DNA of 9,238 nt from an uncultured Lachnospiraceae bacterium (GCA_947177885.1 CAMWWF010000099.1:1-9238), one strand, 5' to 3'; positions 1 through 6,082 are shown, numbered from the stretch's first letter. Notes: generated from the sequence alone by a model not told the origin. Translations and numbers: made by a program.

Positions 1-788
1 CCCACGCAGGAATCGTCCGTTCCAAAAAGCCGTGCCGCCGACGAATTCATGCTTAAAATGATCTTCTTCTCATTGAGAAGGACAATTCCCTCCGCCATGC
101 CTGTGGTCACTGTCTCAAACTCGCTCTGCCTTTGCCGCAGTTCGTCCCTTTGCCGCCTGATCTGCCGCTGCTGGGCCGCGATCCGTTGCAGCAATGGCGC
201 CAGTTCATCGTATCCCTTGTTGTCCAACGGCTCATCCAGGTTCAGTTCATTGAGCGGCTTCACAATTCCCCTGGACAGACGGAATGCCAATACCAGCGAC
301 AACCCCATTGCTATGGTAAAAATAATACAGATCGGCTGGAACATTCCCAGAAGCAATGTCAACAGAGTGTTCTGTGCCACGGAAAGACGCAGCACCGTAC
401 CGTCCGGAAGACGCTGCGCACAATAAAGGGAACGTTCCAGAAGGGTGACAGAATAACGTGAACTTTCACCCATGCCCTCTGAAAAAGCCTGTCGGATCTC
501 TTCCCGTTCCAGATGATTTTCCATTCCGACGGAATCCGATCTGCTGTCATAGAGCACGGTACCGTCTTCCGCGATCCAGGTCATGCGGTAATCTTTGACA
601 TCAAGTCCCTGGAAATATTCCATTCCCCCGTTCGTCACTCCCTGGGCCGCAAGACTGGTCTGCATATCCAGCTGATCATGCTGAATCCGCGAAAAGTACT
701 CATAAAGCACCCCCATGAACAGAATGGCGGATGCAAAAAAAACACTGAAAACCGCAATACAAATGGATTGGAATATCCGTTTTGTCAT
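1..788 (-). CDS. PhoR-like sensor histidine kinase, N-terminal part
   Basis: Membrane sensor kinase of a two-component system. Only the first 262 codons are in the window; the kinase core lies beyond the left edge. It starts with ATG at 788, and this ATG overlaps the stop of the response regulator gene (ATGA), which implies translational coupling. Visible order: first membrane helix at about residues 7-30, an extracytoplasmic sensor region at about 31-145 with conserved-looking stretches (EEIRQAFSEG, LPDGTVLRLS), second helix at about 148-170, a HAMP-like linker (RLSRGIVKPLNEL), a charged Gln/Arg-rich helix at 200-224, then the start of a PAS domain (GMAEGIVLLNE). This order is typical of PhoR/ResE-type kinases. 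The signal sensed cannot be read from the sequence. H-box and ATPase motifs are not visible here. Confidence 0.88.
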   Translation of the reverse strand, partial: MTKRIFQSICIAVFSVFFASAILFMGVLYEYFSRIQHDQLDMQTSLAAQGVTNGGMEYFQGLDVKDYRMTWIAEDGTVLYDSRSDSVGMENHLEREEIRQAFSEGMGESSRYSVTLLERSLYCAQRLPDGTVLRLSVAQNTLLTLLLGMFQPICIIFTIAMGLSLVLAFRLSRGIVKPLNELNLDEPLDNKGYDELAPLLQRIAAQQRQIRRQRDELRQRQSEFETVTTGMAEGIVLLNEKKIILSMNSSAARLFGTDDSCV

Positions 789-1459
789 AACCGTGCCTCC
801 ATCCGGTACCCCACGCCGCGAACCGTCTCTATATAATCTCCATAAACGCCCAATTTGGAGCGCAGCGTACCGATATGGACATCCACAGTGCGTGTCTCGC
901 CCATATATCCGGAATCCCAGACATTATGCAGAAGCTGCTCCCTGGTAAACACTCTGCGGGGATTTTCCATAAACAGCTTTAACAACTCGTACTCTTTTAA
1001 GGTAAGTTCCATCCGTTCCCCATAGGCGGAAACAGAGTATTCCCCCATGTTCAGTTCCAGACACCCCACTCGCAATATTTTCGGAGTATCCCTATGTCTG
1101 CTCCGACGCAGCACCGCCTTCACGCGGGATATCATTTCCATCATTCCAAAGGGCTTCACGAGATAGTCATCCGCCCCCAGATCAAGGCCGATCACTTTGT
1201 CATATTCCGTGCCTCTGGCGGTGGCCATGATCACCGGGACTTCCGCCGTGTCGGCACTGCCGCGCAGCCGCTTTAATATGGAAATGCCATCTTCACCGGG
1301 CAGCATGATATCAAGCATGATAAGTTCAGGCTCCTCTTCCCCCAGAGTCCGGAACAGTTCTGTACCGTCCGAAAATCCTCTTGCCTCAAATCCCGCGGAA
1401 TTCAGAGTATATATCATCAGATCCCTGATCGCCTGATCGTCTTCCACACAAAAAATCAT
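785..1459 (-). CDS. OmpR/PhoB-family response regulator
   Basis: DNA-binding response regulator of 224 residues, a normal length for the family. The receiver domain (about 1-120) has the acidic pair E6/D7/D8, phosphoacceptor D50 in LDIMLP, T80 and K102 (VKPF). The C-terminal winged helix (about 128-224) has the familiar LTLKEYELLKLF, RVFTREQLLHNVW and TVDVHIGTLRSKLG stretches and ends in VRGVGYRME. I chose ATG at 1459 because an AAGGAA-type ribosome site precedes it and because MIFCVEDD is the usual start; the frame stays open to 1567, but that extension is unlike the family. The stop overlaps the start of the sensor kinase gene. It is likely phosphorylated by that kinase. The similarity is to PhoP/PhoB-type regulators, but a phosphate role is inference. 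Confidence 0.95.
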   Translation of the reverse strand: MIFCVEDDQAIRDLMIYTLNSAGFEARGFSDGTELFRTLGEEEPELIMLDIMLPGEDGISILKRLRGSADTAEVPVIMATARGTEYDKVIGLDLGADDYLVKPFGMMEMISRVKAVLRRSRHRDTPKILRVGCLELNMGEYSVSAYGERMELTLKEYELLKLFMENPRRVFTREQLLHNVWDSGYMGETRTVDVHIGTLRSKLGVYGDYIETVRGVGYRMEARL

Positions 1460-1491
1460 TCTCTGTTCCTTTCCTGTCAGACTCCGCACTG

Positions 1492-1505
1492 TGTTACACG
1501 TAACA
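1492..1505. promoter_or_regulatory. Palindrome in the response regulator leader
   Basis: TGTTAC-AC-GTAACA is a perfect inverted repeat of two 6-nt arms, 33 bp upstream of the regulator's ATG. It could be an operator or a small RNA hairpin in the leader. Seen directly; the function is a guess. Confidence 0.35.
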
Positions 1506-1607
1506 GCATCTTCAAAAGCCAGTAAACCGACCTGACTCTGCCTGACTTCTTCTCTCTGATCACACAACCATCATACAACAGGAATCTCAAATCTGCTATC
1601 CTGAAAT

Positions 1608-1624
1608 TGTAAAATCCATGTAAA
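1608..1624 (-). promoter_or_regulatory. Possible PhoP-type direct-repeat binding site
   Basis: On the minus strand the sequence reads TTTACA-TGGAT-TTTACA: two identical hexamers 11 bp apart, one helical turn. Binding sites of PhoP-class regulators in Firmicutes are tandem TT(A/C/T)A(C/T)A hexamers with about 5-bp spacers, so this fits autoregulation of the two-component operon. It lies about 150 bp upstream of the regulator start. No convincing -10 box at the usual distance was found, which lowers confidence. Confidence 0.4.
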
Positions 1625-1740
1625 GCGCTTCCCCTATCAACTGCCGCTCCCACCGTCACAGGGCATTTTCATCCCTGCATGGCCCCGAGGAAATCAGGAG
1701 AATTGCCCTGTTGATCCGCTGCGCGTTCTTCCGGAAAACA

Positions 1741-2391
1741 TCACCGGAATTTTGTGTCGGCGCACACTTTGACCGGATGCCGGATCACGGTCTTCCATTT
1801 CTCCGGAGCTGTTTTCTTTGTGTCTGACAGATAAATTTCATGATGCAGGCGGTTTTCGGTGATATCATTCACATATCCCCGCTCTTTGATGAAAGCATCC
1901 ATTAACGCCACTGTCCGGGGCTCCCTGTCAAAGGGACCCGTGTGCATGATCTGCACACACAGGCCCTCTTCCACCGTCAGAAACTCCGCTTTGGAACAGT
2001 CCGTCCCCTTCTTTTTCGCCGCCGCAGCCACTGCCCAGTGAAAATCTTCCCGGGTCACAAAGTCCGGCAGACGGATCAGGGAAATCCAGTGAAAAGCATC
2101 CTTATTCCCATGATCCACGCCATCCGTATCCTCCTGCCACCACAAACCCTCCAGAGGCGGTACCACATACTCAAAAAAGCCCTCTATTTTGTAGTCTGTT
2201 TTATGACTCATTTTCAAAGTGTATGCCACTCCATACAGGATGCCGATCGCCTGTTGGTATTCTCCGCCTTCCAGATTGGGATTTCCCTGTCCCCTGACTG
2301 CAATATAATTCATACGCGGTACATCTACAATCTCCGGTTTCTTTCCCGGCATATAAATATTTTTGTATTCCTTTTTGAAATCAAAGGCCAC
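1741..2391 (-). CDS. GyrI-like small-molecule-binding protein
   Basis: Cytosolic protein of 216 residues with a GyrI-like (SOUL/SHS2-fold) domain, the same fold as the effector-binding domain of AraC-type and BmrR-type regulators, here without any DNA-binding domain. Recognised from conserved stretches: KKPEIVDVPRMNYIAVRG near the N-terminus, GGEYQQAIGILYGVAYTLK, the aromatic PPLEGLWWQ segment near residue 80, and a C-terminal HHEIYLSDTKKTAPEKWKT. Stand-alone members of this family have been reported to hydrolyse reactive cyclopropane-containing compounds, so a detoxification role is possible, but the substrate here is unknown. The start is GTG at 2391, with TAGGAGG placed 9 nt upstream; an ATG five bases earlier is out of frame. 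The gene is monocistronic-looking, 281 bp before the response regulator gene on the same strand. Confidence 0.85.
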   Translation of the reverse strand: MAFDFKKEYKNIYMPGKKPEIVDVPRMNYIAVRGQGNPNLEGGEYQQAIGILYGVAYTLKMSHKTDYKIEGFFEYVVPPLEGLWWQEDTDGVDHGNKDAFHWISLIRLPDFVTREDFHWAVAAAAKKKGTDCSKAEFLTVEEGLCVQIMHTGPFDREPRTVALMDAFIKERGYVNDITENRLHHEIYLSDTKKTAPEKWKTVIRHPVKVCADTKFR

Positions 2392-2412
2392 CTCATTACA
2401 CCTCCTACTACA

Positions 2413-2431
2413 TTTATAAATTGTACAACTT
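2413..2431 (-). promoter_or_regulatory. Candidate -10 box and operator of the GyrI-like gene
   Basis: On the minus strand a TATAAA -10-like box (2413-2418) lies about 10 bp upstream of the ribosome site. Next to it, TTGTACAA (2421-2428) is a perfect 8-bp palindrome that extends to 14 bp with one mismatched pair. The placement suits a repressor site, but no clear -35 box is visible. Confidence 0.3.
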
Positions 2432-2475
2432 TACAAGATCAGATATCAGCCCGTTAGGAACTGTCACAAAATAAC

Positions 2476-2604
2476 TTACCGATAGTCCGCAGGATTTTTC
2501 TTCCACAGTGCCACTTGACAATCAGGCGCATAGCGGGCTATGTAACTGATCGACAAGCGGTGCTGGCGGTTCTTCCCCTTTTCAAAAAAGCGACCATTGT
2601 CCAT
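2476..2604 (-). CDS. Putative 42-residue protein over a palindromic repeat
   Basis: An ATG at 2604, 14 bp after the stop of the acetyltransferase gene, opens a 42-codon frame ending in TAA at 2476. The product begins MDNGRFFEKG and ends KKNPADYR; it is basic, with one Cys and one Trp, and has no signal peptide or membrane segment. The protein looks protein-like rather than random, but the ribosome site is poor, and much of the frame (2506-2565) is a long imperfect palindrome. It may therefore be the translated part of an intergenic repeat rather than a gene. I do not recognise it. If expressed, it would be co-transcribed with the acetyltransferase. Confidence 0.3.
   Translation of the reverse strand: MDNGRFFEKGKNRQHRLSISYIARYAPDCQVALWKKNPADYR
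2506..2565. repeat. 60-nt imperfect palindrome
   Basis: Centred on CATAGC-GG-GCTATG (2529-2542), with outer 20-nt arms 2506-2525 and 2546-2565 that pair at 15 of 20 positions; four of the five differences are transitions. An RNA from either strand could fold into one long stem. There is no T-run directly after it on the minus strand, so it is not an ordinary terminator for the acetyltransferase gene. Confidence 0.6.
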
Positions 2605-2618
2605 GCCTGCAGTCTGGA

Positions 2619-3179
2619 TCAGAGTTCATAATAAGATCCATACCTTGTCCCATCTTTCCCCAGAAGGCATTCCTCTGACAGTCGGAATCCCAGTCTCTCC
2701 AATGCACGGATGCGTTTGTCCGCGGCTGCAATTGCCTTGGTTGCGATCATATCACATCCAAACATTTCTTTCACATTGGGAATGAGCAGTTCCAGAATAC
2801 TCAGGATACATTCTTCCGTCTCATGATCGCTTCTCAGATCCAGTCTCAGCAGACCGCAGTTATTAAAATGATCCTGCGCCTGCCGGTTGAATAATTCTAT
2901 TGTACCCACTGCCTCCCCGCTGCCTTTGTCTTCTGCCACCCATCTCACAAAGTACCCGTGATCATATGAAAACTGCCAGAATGTTATCGCTTCCTTCATC
3001 TGCTCCAATGTCTCATAATGAAAATCATTGGTACAATTGTCCGAATTGAACAGCTGCACCGCCTTTTCATCCGAGTAGACCTTCAGCAGATCCTCCGCAT
3101 CCTGTTCCCCCTCCAGCGCCCGCAGAAGAAATCTGTCGTTTTCCATAACCGGTAATTTCTCATACACATTAGTTGCCAT
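2619..3179 (-). CDS. GNAT-family N-acetyltransferase
   Basis: Predicted cytosolic acetyl-CoA-dependent acetyltransferase of 186 residues, closest in general layout to the RimJ/RimL type that opens with a statement such as ERLLLR (here NDRFLLRAL). Visible: a GEAVGTIELFN strand pair at about residues 104-114, the LLRLDLRSDHETEECILSILELLIPNV helix region, and the C-terminal RALERLGFRLSEE typical of the family. The classical acetyl-CoA loop (Q/RxxGxG/A) is not recognisable in the expected place, RSDHETEE replacing it, so catalytic competence is uncertain and the substrate unknown. The start at ATG 3179 has GGAGGGAC six nt upstream. The frame stays open further upstream, but that part runs through repeat sequences and is rejected. 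Confidence 0.8.
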   Translation of the reverse strand: MATNVYEKLPVMENDRFLLRALEGEQDAEDLLKVYSDEKAVQLFNSDNCTNDFHYETLEQMKEAITFWQFSYDHGYFVRWVAEDKGSGEAVGTIELFNRQAQDHFNNCGLLRLDLRSDHETEECILSILELLIPNVKEMFGCDMIATKAIAAADKRIRALERLGFRLSEECLLGKDGTRYGSYYEL

Positions 3180-3194
3180 AATTTTGTCCCTCCA

Positions 3195-3209
3195 TTTCAA
3201 ACACACTCT
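3195..3209. repeat. Solo MITE terminal repeat
   Basis: TTTCAAACACACTCT is identical over 15 nt to the right terminal repeat of the element at 6147-6310. No element body is attached here. It ends one nucleotide from the GGAGGG ribosome site region of the acetyltransferase gene, so it is part of that gene's leader. Confidence 0.5.
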
Positions 3210-3313
3210 AACACACAAACCCCGACATCTGTATGTCATAGTTCGCTGATCAGTAAAATAGAAAGCTTTCCACCAGATGGACTGCTTTTTGCCGCCTTTC
3301 CTCAGATAATAGA

Positions 3314-3384
3314 CTCTCGGAATCCCCAGGCCGCTTATCAATCGGCTTTCCTGAAATCATTCCGAGCGATCCCCCCTCTTTTCC
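3314..3384 (-). repeat. 71-bp repeat family, copy 1
   Basis: Matches the copy at 5259-5329 at about 54 of 71 positions by eye, with a shared run TTGATAAGCGG on the minus strand. It has a small GCCG...CGGC stem at its centre. It lies upstream of the minus-strand acetyltransferase gene in the same orientation as the two other copies. Confidence 0.6.
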
Positions 3385-3440
3385 GGGTACCTTTTAACCG
3401 CATGGCCTGATTCTGCGGGCATAAGCAGGCGAAGGCAGGA

Positions 3441-3470
3441 TTGACACCATACAAGGAAAGATGTTATTAT
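3441..3470 (+). promoter_or_regulatory. Sigma-A-type promoter of the 162-codon gene
   Basis: TTGACA at 3441-3446 (perfect -35) and TATTAT at 3465-3470 (five of six for the -10) with an 18-bp spacer. The start would fall near 3477, giving a leader of about 60 nt before the ATG at 3538. Confidence 0.65.
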
Positions 3471-3537
3471 TGATCAAACATCAGAAACCATGCAAATCCG
3501 TATTATAGATTGATCGTTTTACACAAAGGAGTATCCT

Positions 3538-4026
3538 ATGGCATTTGCAGAAAGAGAAAAGGAAGGCCTGATCGAAGTGGAATGGTCGGCAGAACTTTAT
3601 GGCACGGTCAAAATGACCGCTTTTTACAGACTGTACGAGAAGGATTCAGAAAATTTTTCTAATGTGCCGGATTTCGCAAGGGAACATTTTCAGCAGTTAT
3701 ATGACCAATTTCTGGAACATCTGCTTCTTCAATATGGCAGGAACACAAATCTGGATGTCTGGAATGAAGAGACCTGTACATCGGAAAGGATCCCGATTTC
3801 GAGAAAGGAAGAACTGCATCCCTATCTGGGGATGAAGCCTCTGATCGAGGTCAGAAGTTTTGAAGGTCGGATGTTTCTGGGACTGTCCTTTTTCGAGCAT
3901 AACCGGATATCTATCGAACATGGTCTCTGCGCGGTATTTGACAGATCGGAGCTGCTCCTTATGGATGCGTATGATTTTGCGGGGATCATTGATAATTTTA
4001 AATATGGATACATTGGAGGATTCTAA
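3538..4026 (+). CDS. Hypothetical 162-residue protein
   Basis: I do not recognise this protein. It is the only clear plus-strand gene. The start at ATG 3538 has AAAGGAG six nt upstream and a strong promoter. The product is acidic, without signal peptide or membrane helix. The N-terminal third has a strand-rich segment (IEVEWSAELYGTVKMTAFY), the middle is helical (HFQQLYDQFLEHLLLQYG), and the C-terminal third alternates strands around LGLSFFEHNRISIEHGLCAVF. The strand-EHG-strand pattern is reminiscent of the small cytosolic proteins grouped in DUF6985/DUF2004-like families, some of which are immunity-type proteins; this is only an impression. Its neighbours give no functional hint, since it is flanked by divergent and convergent genes. 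Confidence 0.8.
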   Translation: MAFAEREKEGLIEVEWSAELYGTVKMTAFYRLYEKDSENFSNVPDFAREHFQQLYDQFLEHLLLQYGRNTNLDVWNEETCTSERIPISRKEELHPYLGMKPLIEVRSFEGRMFLGLSFFEHNRISIEHGLCAVFDRSELLLMDAYDFAGIIDNFKYGYIGGF

Positions 4027-4036
4027 AATATCCTCC
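4015..4036 (+). terminator. Weak hairpin over the stop of the 162-codon gene
   Basis: GGAGGAT and ATCCTCC form a perfect 7-bp stem with an 8-nt loop that includes the stop codon. The T-run comes only about ten nt later (TTTTC), so this is a poor intrinsic terminator at best. Confidence 0.3.
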
Positions 4037-4081
4037 ACGGTTCCGCTTTTCTGCAATATTCCAACGAAAACGCATAGATTG

Positions 4082-4151
4082 CTCAAGTTTCGCACATATA
4101 TTATAGTCATTCACCTGGTGAGCAGGCACTTATTCAAGTGCGAAATTTGAG
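4082..4151. repeat. 70-bp inverted-repeat element between convergent genes
   Basis: Outer arms CTCAAGTTTCGCAC (4082-4095) and GTGCGAAATTTGAG (4138-4151) pair at 13 of 14 positions. Inside lie two further perfect hairpins, TCACC-T-GGTGA and GCACTT-ATTC-AAGTGC; the second shares the GTGC with the outer right arm, so the two folds compete. It ends four bases from the stop of the WYL gene. No T-run follows on either strand. It could be a tiny MITE, a transposon end remnant or a bidirectional processing or termination site. Confidence 0.6.
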
Positions 4152-4155
4152 TAAA

Positions 4156-5094
4156 TTATGGCGCCGGCAGCCTGACTGACTTTGAATGGCGGCAGATAAT
4201 ATCTTCCGCGGTCTCCACGATCCGGTTTCTGACGGATTCCGGTTCCAGTACTTCTATGTCCTTTCCCTGGGACAAAAGAACACCGATCCACCACTGTTCG
4301 CTTTCCACGATATGGATCTCCATAATGGCGGAACCGTCCTCACGGTTTTCCACCGCTTTCCCGTTCAGATATTCTCTGATCCTGTATACCGCATTTCCAT
4401 GGCAATGCAGCCTTACCCTTGTGGTCACAAGGCTGCTGTTATAGGAATGATCACTCTCTTTTAAAATCTCTTCCGCAGGCCTGTGTTCTTTGGTAAAGCC
4501 CTCTTCCATGACATGGGCATCCTCCATCCTGACAAGCTTGTACGTCCTGTAATCTTCCGTTTCCCCATGATACGCCAGCATATACCAGGAATACCACCTG
4601 TACATGACCGCCACAGGCTCCACACAATGAACTCTTGTCTCGCCTCTATTATTTGTGTAGGAAAATGTCACCTTTTTCCGATGGCACACAGCAGACTGTA
4701 ACGCTCCAAGCAGCTTGTCGCCGCCCTCTCGCAGCACGGAGAAATCCAGGATCATTCCCGTATCGCCGCAGCCGGAGACCGCTCTTATCTTCTCGGAGAT
4801 CTCGTCTGCCCGTGAACTGTCCGCCACGGTTCTCAGCCCCTTTAACGCCGTTGCGATCCAGGCAAAATCCTCCCTGGATACCAGTTGATTATTCATTTTA
4901 AAAGTATCGGAGATCTCATATCCCCCATTGACACCGGTCAATGCATAGACGGGAATCCCGGCCTGGGACAATGCATCCATGTCTCTCTGAATGGTCCGGA
5001 CGGATACCTCAAAACGCTCCGCCAGCTCCGAAGCGGACGTCCTGCCGTGATTCAGAAGATATAATGTCAGTGCATACAGTCTGTCGGTCTTCAT
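4156..5094 (-). CDS. HTH/WYL-domain transcriptional regulator (YafY type)
   Basis: Cytosolic DNA-binding regulator of 312 residues, a normal length for the YafY/DeoR-like WYL family. An N-terminal winged helix (about 1-60) shows RTSASELAERFEVSVRTIQRDMDAL, the usual HTH, followed by GIPVYALTGVNGGYEI. The WYL domain (about 140-220) contains KVTFSYTNNRGE, VEPVAVMYRWYSWYMLAYH and YRTYKLVRM, the last being the common arginine-bearing ligand-facing segment; the WYL tripeptide itself reads WYM. A C-terminal WCX-like part follows (RVRLHCHG...AVYRIREYL...GVLLSQGKDIEVLEP). WYL regulators respond to small ligands or nucleic acids; the ligand is unknown. The start is ATG 5094 with GGAGG eight nt upstream. 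Targets are not evident; autoregulation or control of the nearby PAP2 gene is possible but only inferred. Confidence 0.92.
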   Translation of the reverse strand: MKTDRLYALTLYLLNHGRTSASELAERFEVSVRTIQRDMDALSQAGIPVYALTGVNGGYEISDTFKMNNQLVSREDFAWIATALKGLRTVADSSRADEISEKIRAVSGCGDTGMILDFSVLREGGDKLLGALQSAVCHRKKVTFSYTNNRGETRVHCVEPVAVMYRWYSWYMLAYHGETEDYRTYKLVRMEDAHVMEEGFTKEHRPAEEILKESDHSYNSSLVTTRVRLHCHGNAVYRIREYLNGKAVENREDGSAIMEIHIVESEQWWIGVLLSQGKDIEVLEPESVRNRIVETAEDIICRHSKSVRLPAP

Positions 5095-5123
5095 TGCGGC
5101 AGCCTCCTCTTTATTCGCATATC

Positions 5124-5194
5124 CTCCCGAAATCTACAGACCGCCTGCAATGCGGTTTTCCGGAAAGCGTTTCGCCAATTCTTCTGCTTTTCCG
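5124..5194 (-). repeat. 71-bp repeat family, copy 2
   Basis: Its left 27 bp, starting at 5118, match copy 3 (starting at 5253) with a single mismatch; the rest is more diverged. The core forms ACCGC-CTGCAAT-GCGGT, a perfect 5-bp stem. It ends 14 bp before the ribosome site of the WYL gene, so it occupies the leader or promoter of that gene. Confidence 0.65.
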
Positions 5195-5241
5195 GCTGCA
5201 TTATTTTTCAGAAGCCCGATTTTGCCTGTCTGAGCTTCCGA

Positions 5242-5253
5242 GAGCATATGCTC
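5242..5253. promoter_or_regulatory. 12-bp perfect palindrome
   Basis: GAGCATATGCTC lies between the two repeat copies, about 150 bp upstream of the WYL start. It is a possible operator; nothing else identifies the binding protein. Confidence 0.3.
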
Positions 5254-5258
5254 ATATC

Positions 5259-5329
5259 CTCCCGAAATCTCCAGACCGCTTATCAAGCAGCTTTCCGAAA
5301 ATCGTTCCGGGCAATTCCCAACTTTTTCA
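5259..5329 (-). repeat. 71-bp repeat family, copy 3
   Basis: Best match to copy 1 (about 54 of 71 by eye) and, at its left end, to copy 2. The offset to copy 2 is exactly 135 bp, and both are in the same orientation, suggesting a local duplication or two insertions. Confidence 0.65.
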
Positions 5330-5490
5330 GATACCGTTGGGACTCCAATACCTGTTAAAATTCTGATAACTTATCACCGGACAACACTCTGCTGTCGGCA
5401 TGAAGCTTCCCGCGGCATTTCGTCCGTTACATGGTATATAAGTTCCATCATGTATAAATTCCATGACGTATACACCCGGGCTTTTGCCCA

Positions 5491-6003
5491 TTACACACAG
5501 GATCTGACCATACGGCATCCCACATACCCGGCGATGACTCCCACTGCCATACCACCCAGAATATCCGTGGGGTAATGCACATACAAATACATTCTGGAAA
5601 AGGCGATCAGTACCGCAAGGATCAACGCCGGTTTCCACAGCTTCCTCTCTCCCGCAAAATAAAGCGCCGCAACCGCGGTAAAAGAAGCCGCCGTATGCCC
5701 TGACGGGAAAGAGAAATCGCCCGGTCTCGGGATCAGGAGTCTGACAGCAGTATTGATATTAAACGGACGTATCCGTGCAAACAGAGGCTTCATTATTCTA
5801 TTGCACAAAATCAGATCCACACATAATGCTATTGCCAGGATCAACCCGCTTTTCCGCGTTTTTGGAATGAGCAGCAGTACAGCCGCCAGCAGGATCCATA
5901 TTGTTCCTCCATTCCCGAGCCTTGTGACCAGAGGCCAGAATGTATCCCCAAAGGGTGTACGGAAGCTTTGTATCCAGTCCAAAATATGTATTTCCATTCC
6001 CAT
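5491..6003 (-). CDS. PAP2-family membrane phosphatase
   Basis: Integral membrane phosphatase of 170 residues, in the class that dephosphorylates lipid phosphates such as undecaprenyl diphosphate or phosphatidate at the membrane. All three catalytic signatures are present: KPLFARIRP at about residues 92-100, the FPSGHT motif at about 117-122, and SRMYLYVHYPTD at about 148-159. Hydrophobic stretches include IWILLAAVLLLI, LILAIALCVDLIL, ALILAVLIAF and GGMAVGVIAGYVG. I chose ATG 6003 (MGMEIHILDW) because AAAGAGG lies 8 nt upstream; the frame is open to 6048, but that extension covers promoter and repeat sequences. The exact substrate cannot be told. No gene is closely linked; it appears to have its own promoter. 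Confidence 0.92.
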   Translation of the reverse strand: MGMEIHILDWIQSFRTPFGDTFWPLVTRLGNGGTIWILLAAVLLLIPKTRKSGLILAIALCVDLILCNRIMKPLFARIRPFNINTAVRLLIPRPGDFSFPSGHTAASFTAVAALYFAGERKLWKPALILAVLIAFSRMYLYVHYPTDILGGMAVGVIAGYVGCRMVRSCV

Positions 6004-6014
6004 GTTGAAAGCCT

Positions 6015-6062
6015 CTTTCTCTGATATGCCATTTCCGACATATGTCATTTCTAATATATGCC
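6015..6062 (-). repeat. Three tandem 16-bp repeats in the PAP2 leader
   Basis: Units 6015-6030, 6031-6046 and 6047-6062; on the minus strand each follows GRCATATnnnnGAAAn. The middle unit holds GACATATGTC, a perfect 10-bp palindrome (6037-6046). The last unit contains the -10 box, the first overlaps the ribosome site. Spacing of 16 bp is about one and a half helical turns. Confidence 0.6.
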
Positions 6063-6082
6063 GTTACCACAGGGTGTGTCAC
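6053..6082 (-). promoter_or_regulatory. Promoter of the PAP2 gene
   Basis: On the minus strand GTGACA (6077-6082, five of six for a -35) and TATATT (6053-6058, five of six for a -10) are 18 bp apart. Transcription would start near 6046, inside the tandem repeats, giving a leader of about 43 nt. Confidence 0.55.

Larger units (their letters stand above)
3180..3537. other. Divergent intergenic region
   Basis: This stretch separates the leftward acetyltransferase gene from the rightward unknown gene. It holds a solo MITE-type terminal repeat (3195-3209), one copy of the 71-bp repeat family (3314-3384), and the promoter of the rightward gene (3441-3470). No convincing coding region is seen. Confidence 0.7.
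5095..5490. other. Intergenic region with repeats
   Basis: Between the PAP2 stop and the WYL start. It contains two copies of the 71-bp repeat (5124-5194, 5259-5329) and a perfect 12-bp palindrome (5242-5253). The part from about 5340 to 5490 has an imperfect direct repeat (TATATAAGTTCCATCATG / TATAAATTCCATGAC) and a short GGGC-TTTT-GCCC hairpin without a T-run. A 37-codon minus-strand frame (5134-5247, beginning MLSEAQTGKIGLL) runs through the repeats; a GGGAGG lies 10 nt upstream, but nothing else supports it. Confidence 0.6.

Noticed and set aside
1460..1567. N-terminal extension of the response regulator
   Set aside because: The open frame continues upstream, but family members start at the MIFCVEDD-type sequence and a ribosome site precedes ATG 1459.
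3180..3341. N-terminal extension of the acetyltransferase from TTG 3341
   Set aside because: It translates a repeat copy and a MITE end; ATG 3179 has a strong ribosome site.
5091..5120. Nine-codon leader ORF (MRIKRRLPQ) whose TGA overlaps the WYL start
   Set aside because: The overlap is attractive, but the GGGAGG lies only 2 nt from its ATG, too close to work well, and the peptide suggests no attenuation logic.
5327..5638. 103-codon minus-strand frame
   Set aside because: It overlaps the PAP2 gene in another frame across its catalytic motifs and runs into repeat sequence; no ribosome site.
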